From: Pseudomonas sp.
Lineage (GTDB): Bacteria; Pseudomonadota; Gammaproteobacteria; Pseudomonadales; Pseudomonadaceae
NCBI GenBank assembly: GCA_029239415.1
Contig: JAQZAY010000302.1
Coordinates: 1-7,247 of the forward strand
Length of the DNA stretch: 7,247 nucleotides
Direction of reading: 5' to 3'
Below the pieces are notes generated by a model. It made no database searches and had not been told where the DNA came from. It was given only the letters and a program-made list of their open reading frames with translations. Positions 5,801 to 7,247 of the stretch are shown piece after piece. How positions within the stretch are numbered: position 1 is the first letter of the stretch; each line of letters begins with the position of its first letter. The position numbers and the translations under genes are program-made.

Positions 5801-7247
5801 CTACCTGCGCTGGCACTACAGGAGCCGGCACGAGTCGTTGATCGCGGTCTCCAACGTCGAGTTCTACGACAGCAAGCTGGTGGTCTTCCCCTCGGCGGGC
5901 CAGCACCCCGATGCCACGGGCATCAGCTTCGACTACCTGCCCGAGGCGGTCTACGACCGGGGCCGCACCCGCACCAACAAAGGCGAAGCCAAGGCCGTCG
6001 CCAAGGCCGTCATGGAACACGCGATCCGCACGCCCGGCCTGTCGCTGGGCGTGGCCGCCTTCAGCGTGGCGCAGCGTGACCTGATCCAGGTGGAAATCGA
6101 GTTGCTGCGTCGCCAGGCGCCGGAAGCCGAAGCATTCTTCACTGCCCAGGGCAGCGAGCCATTCTTCGTCAAGAACCTGGAAAACATCCAGGGCGACGAG
6201 CGCGACAAGATCTTCATCAGCATCGGCTATGGGCGCAACGAGTCCGGCCGCATCGCCAAGGAATTCGGCCCGGTCAACCGCGAGGGCGGCCACCGCCGCC
6301 TCAACGTCCTGATCACCCGGGCCAAGCTGGCGATGCGCGTGTTCTGCAACTTCAGGGCCGAGGAGCTCGAGCTCGACGCCAACGCGTCCCTGGGCGTCAG
6401 GGCGCTGAAGAACTTCCTCAAGTATGCCGAGACCGGCGAACTCGAAGTCGCCCGCGAAACCGGCAAGGCGCCGGACTCGCCGTTCGAGCTGGAAGTGATC
6501 GAGGCGCTGCGGGACCGAAACTACGAGGTAGAGCCGCAGGTAGGCACCGCCGGTTACTTCATCGATATCGCCGTCAAGGATCCCGAGTACCCGGGGCGCT
6601 ATGTGCTGGCGATCGAATGCGATGGCGCTGCCTACCACAGCTCCCGGTCGGCGCGTGACCGCGATCGCCTGCGCCAGGGCGTGCTGGAGGGCCTGGGCTG
6701 GAACTTCCACCGCATCTGGAGCACGGACTGGTTCCGCAACCCGCAGCAGGAAATCACCCGCGTCGTTGCAGCGATCGAGGCGGCTCGCGCCAGGATCGCC
6801 GAGGGACGGCATGCGCTTCCCGAGCTGGCGCCAGAACCCAAGCATGAGATTTTCCGGGATGCGCCGGCCGTTGAAGCCATGCCGAGTTCAAGCCGGCAAT
6901 ACGTGAAGGCCCGCCTGGCCCCCGTGGCCTCGCTGAACGAGCTGCACCAGGAAAAGCCGGAGCAGCTGATGCAGATGATCCGCACCGTGGTCGAGGTCGA
7001 GGCACCGGTGCACACCACCGAAGTCACGCGTCGACTGATGGAAGCGTTCGGCGTGACCCGGGCCGGCTCGAGGATCACCAACGCAGTCGAGCAGGCTATT
7101 CGTCTGGGCGTGCAGCACAGGTTGTTCCATGGGCGGGGTGGGTTCATGTATTCGGCTGAAAACAAGGCTATCCCTATCCGCAGCCGCGCCCATTGGGATT
7201 CGTCCGAGCGCAAGTTCGAGTGGATTGCCCCTGAAGAGCTGGACCAG
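2829..7247 (+). CDS. DUF4011-SF1 helicase-nuclease-DUF3320 protein, main frame (runs off the right edge)
   Basis: The frame is open for 1473 codons from ATG 2829 to the edge. Numbered from that Met: the rest of DUF4011 (about 1-270, with NTLYLSLGFLHWYE at 98-111); helicase Walker A GPPGTGKS (297-304); motif Ia KTVLFVAEK; a region of about 620 residues; Walker B DEASQ (925-929); motif III GDTRQMPP (949-956); motif IV WHYRSRH (995-1001); motif V NIQGDERD (1119-1126); and motif VI RRLNVLITRA (1156-1165). Next is a PD-(D/E)XK nuclease of MTES_1575/Vsr-like type, with E1220/E1222, D1246 in FIDIAV, and IECDG plus YH (1262-1270). DUF3320 follows (about 1368-1416, ending RAGSRI). This is the COG1112-type ATP-driven helicase fused to a DNA endonuclease. 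Related helicase-Vsr proteins are reported as single-gene anti-phage systems (Hhe, from memory). The true start was ATG 2680, now out of frame. ATG 2829 has AGGA 7 nt upstream and overlaps the upstream TGA, so restart translation is possible. GTG 2796 is a weaker alternative. The protein would lack the DUF4011 head. The family is certain; whether the product works is not. Confidence 0.85.
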   Translation, partial: MTFAPMARKKLAELVKASRPAEEGEEETDTPGDEELLHELDSLDWNAVADDAGEDDTGKARRHLDTRLQTALEDDRLFLQLLKIHTEAKGFIEEQGVNTLYLSLGFLHWYEADSSENLRKAPLILLPVTLERSGAKDAFKLRYSGDELMPNLSLVAKLKTDFGLDLSACAFDEETFDAEDNSLDRFFSDVAAVVGKHARWKVASNEIALGFFSFGKFLMFKDLDPKSWPEDKQPDANPVMRRLLGPGFGDLRAAYPEDVNIDSVIKPGEVRFVKDADSSQTEAILEVREGSNLVIQGPPGTGKSQTITNIIAELIGQRKTVLFVAEKMAALEVVKRRLDESHLGDAVLELHSHKSTKQSVLKELGRTLDQGRPLAKGAEGDLASLKALQDALNHYCEAVSAPAGASGLPFIDVLGRYLKLKRVHPGLPVIPFGPMAGWSFAEQQKQRELVEELVLHLKAMGRPDRSPFWGSQRTFFSPIELGTADKALQSAISHLDALQSATAALSERLMLAQPATLADVDVVCRAARRAAQAPRLEGIKISTGEWQSRRDAIGELLEAGEKMSACREQFDKQLIDAAWEQDLLEVRQNLLAYGDKWWRIFSGRFRASRTRLQGLVREALPKSNAGMLELVDAVLTYQQNKKVYDQHEALGSALFGAQWQGQKTDWAVLERLSAWVIQLHDDLGNGQIPQGILAFLAGHCDTTGLGDAVAGVEQQASGLDKAIRESLEVTGMQEANAKADVRQRTLPDLEARLQEWQGNLDALYPMSRFNVLAAQMRAANLGELLDIAISSDEHQSLTAILDFSWYAGLVQAVYAQNPSLQQFDRIKHEHQIARFKSLDLASLNHAQTSLAKQAWEGMPNINQPGEMAVLRAELNKKRRHMPIRQLIEKAGRAIQQIKPVFMMSPMSIANFLPPGKVEFDVVVFDEASQVKAVDAFGAIMRGKQVVVVGDTRQMPPTDFFSRDVELDDEEGATADIESILSMFKAAGSQERYLRWHYRSRHESLIAVSNVEFYDSKLVVFPSAGQHPDATGISFDYLPEAVYDRGRTRTNKGEAKAVAKAVMEHAIRTPGLSLGVAAFSVAQRDLIQVEIELLRRQAPEAEAFFTAQGSEPFFVKNLENIQGDERDKIFISIGYGRNESGRIAKEFGPVNREGGHRRLNVLITRAKLAMRVFCNFRAEELELDANASLGVRALKNFLKYAETGELEVARETGKAPDSPFELEVIEALRDRNYEVEPQVGTAGYFIDIAVKDPEYPGRYVLAIECDGAAYHSSRSARDRDRLRQGVLEGLGWNFHRIWSTDWFRNPQQEITRVVAAIEAARARIAEGRHALPELAPEPKHEIFRDAPAVEAMPSSSRQYVKARLAPVASLNELHQEKPEQLMQMIRTVVEVEAPVHTTEVTRRLMEAFGVTRAGSRITNAVEQAIRLGVQHRLFHGRGGFMYSAENKAIPIRSRAHWDSSERKFEWIAPEELDQ

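Noticed and set aside
4269..6845. Long minus-strand open frame of 858 codons opposite the helicase-nuclease
   Set aside because: It is the antisense shadow of a GC-rich gene. The translation has no domain, and the plus strand has all the conserved helicase and nuclease motifs in one frame.

Overview
The window looks like a Pseudomonas chromosome segment, probably from the P. putida/fluorescens side of the genus. The genes have GC-rich third codon positions and strong Shine-Dalgarno sites. An OprD-family porin sits beside an aromatic-acid-type MFS transporter, an arrangement common in that genus. Assignment below genus level is not possible from sequence alone.

Left part (1-1622, minus strand): an aromatic acid/H+ symporter-like MFS permease (1622 to 291) is followed 128 bp downstream by the N-terminus of an OprD-family outer-membrane porin (162 to the window edge). 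Together they would carry a small, probably aromatic, acid across the outer and then the inner membrane.

Control region (1623-2088): this holds no convincing gene apart from a doubtful 36-codon leader ORF. It contains an AT-rich stretch, two copies of the palindrome ATGGATCCAT with centres exactly 150 bp apart, and a 15-bp site (GTTCGTTTATCGCAC) very close to the remembered operator of PcaR-type IclR regulators. The palindrome core TGGATCCA is shared with the remembered operator of GntR-type VanR vanillate repressors. I infer dual control of the transporter genes and a vanillate-like or related aromatic substrate.

Middle (2089-2388, plus strand): a 99-residue hypothetical protein with a good ribosome site and native-looking codon use, which I do not recognise. 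A 291-bp spacer follows. It holds a stable hairpin and a possible decayed REP element.

Right part (2680 to the window edge, plus strand): a very large superfamily 1 helicase-nuclease with, in order, DUF4011, a split helicase core, an MTES_1575/Vsr-like PD-(D/E)XK nuclease and DUF3320. This architecture is associated with anti-phage defence. Its first about 34 codons lie in a different frame from the remaining 1473. A small deletion after LNFRKTAK shifts the frame. The shifted frame ends in a TGA that overlaps an in-frame ATG (ATGA, 2829-2832), with AGGA 7 nt upstream. The gene is therefore either a young pseudogene or is still expressed by translational restart as an N-terminally shortened protein. 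Everything downstream is open and all helicase and nuclease motifs are intact, which makes this the most interesting point in the window.
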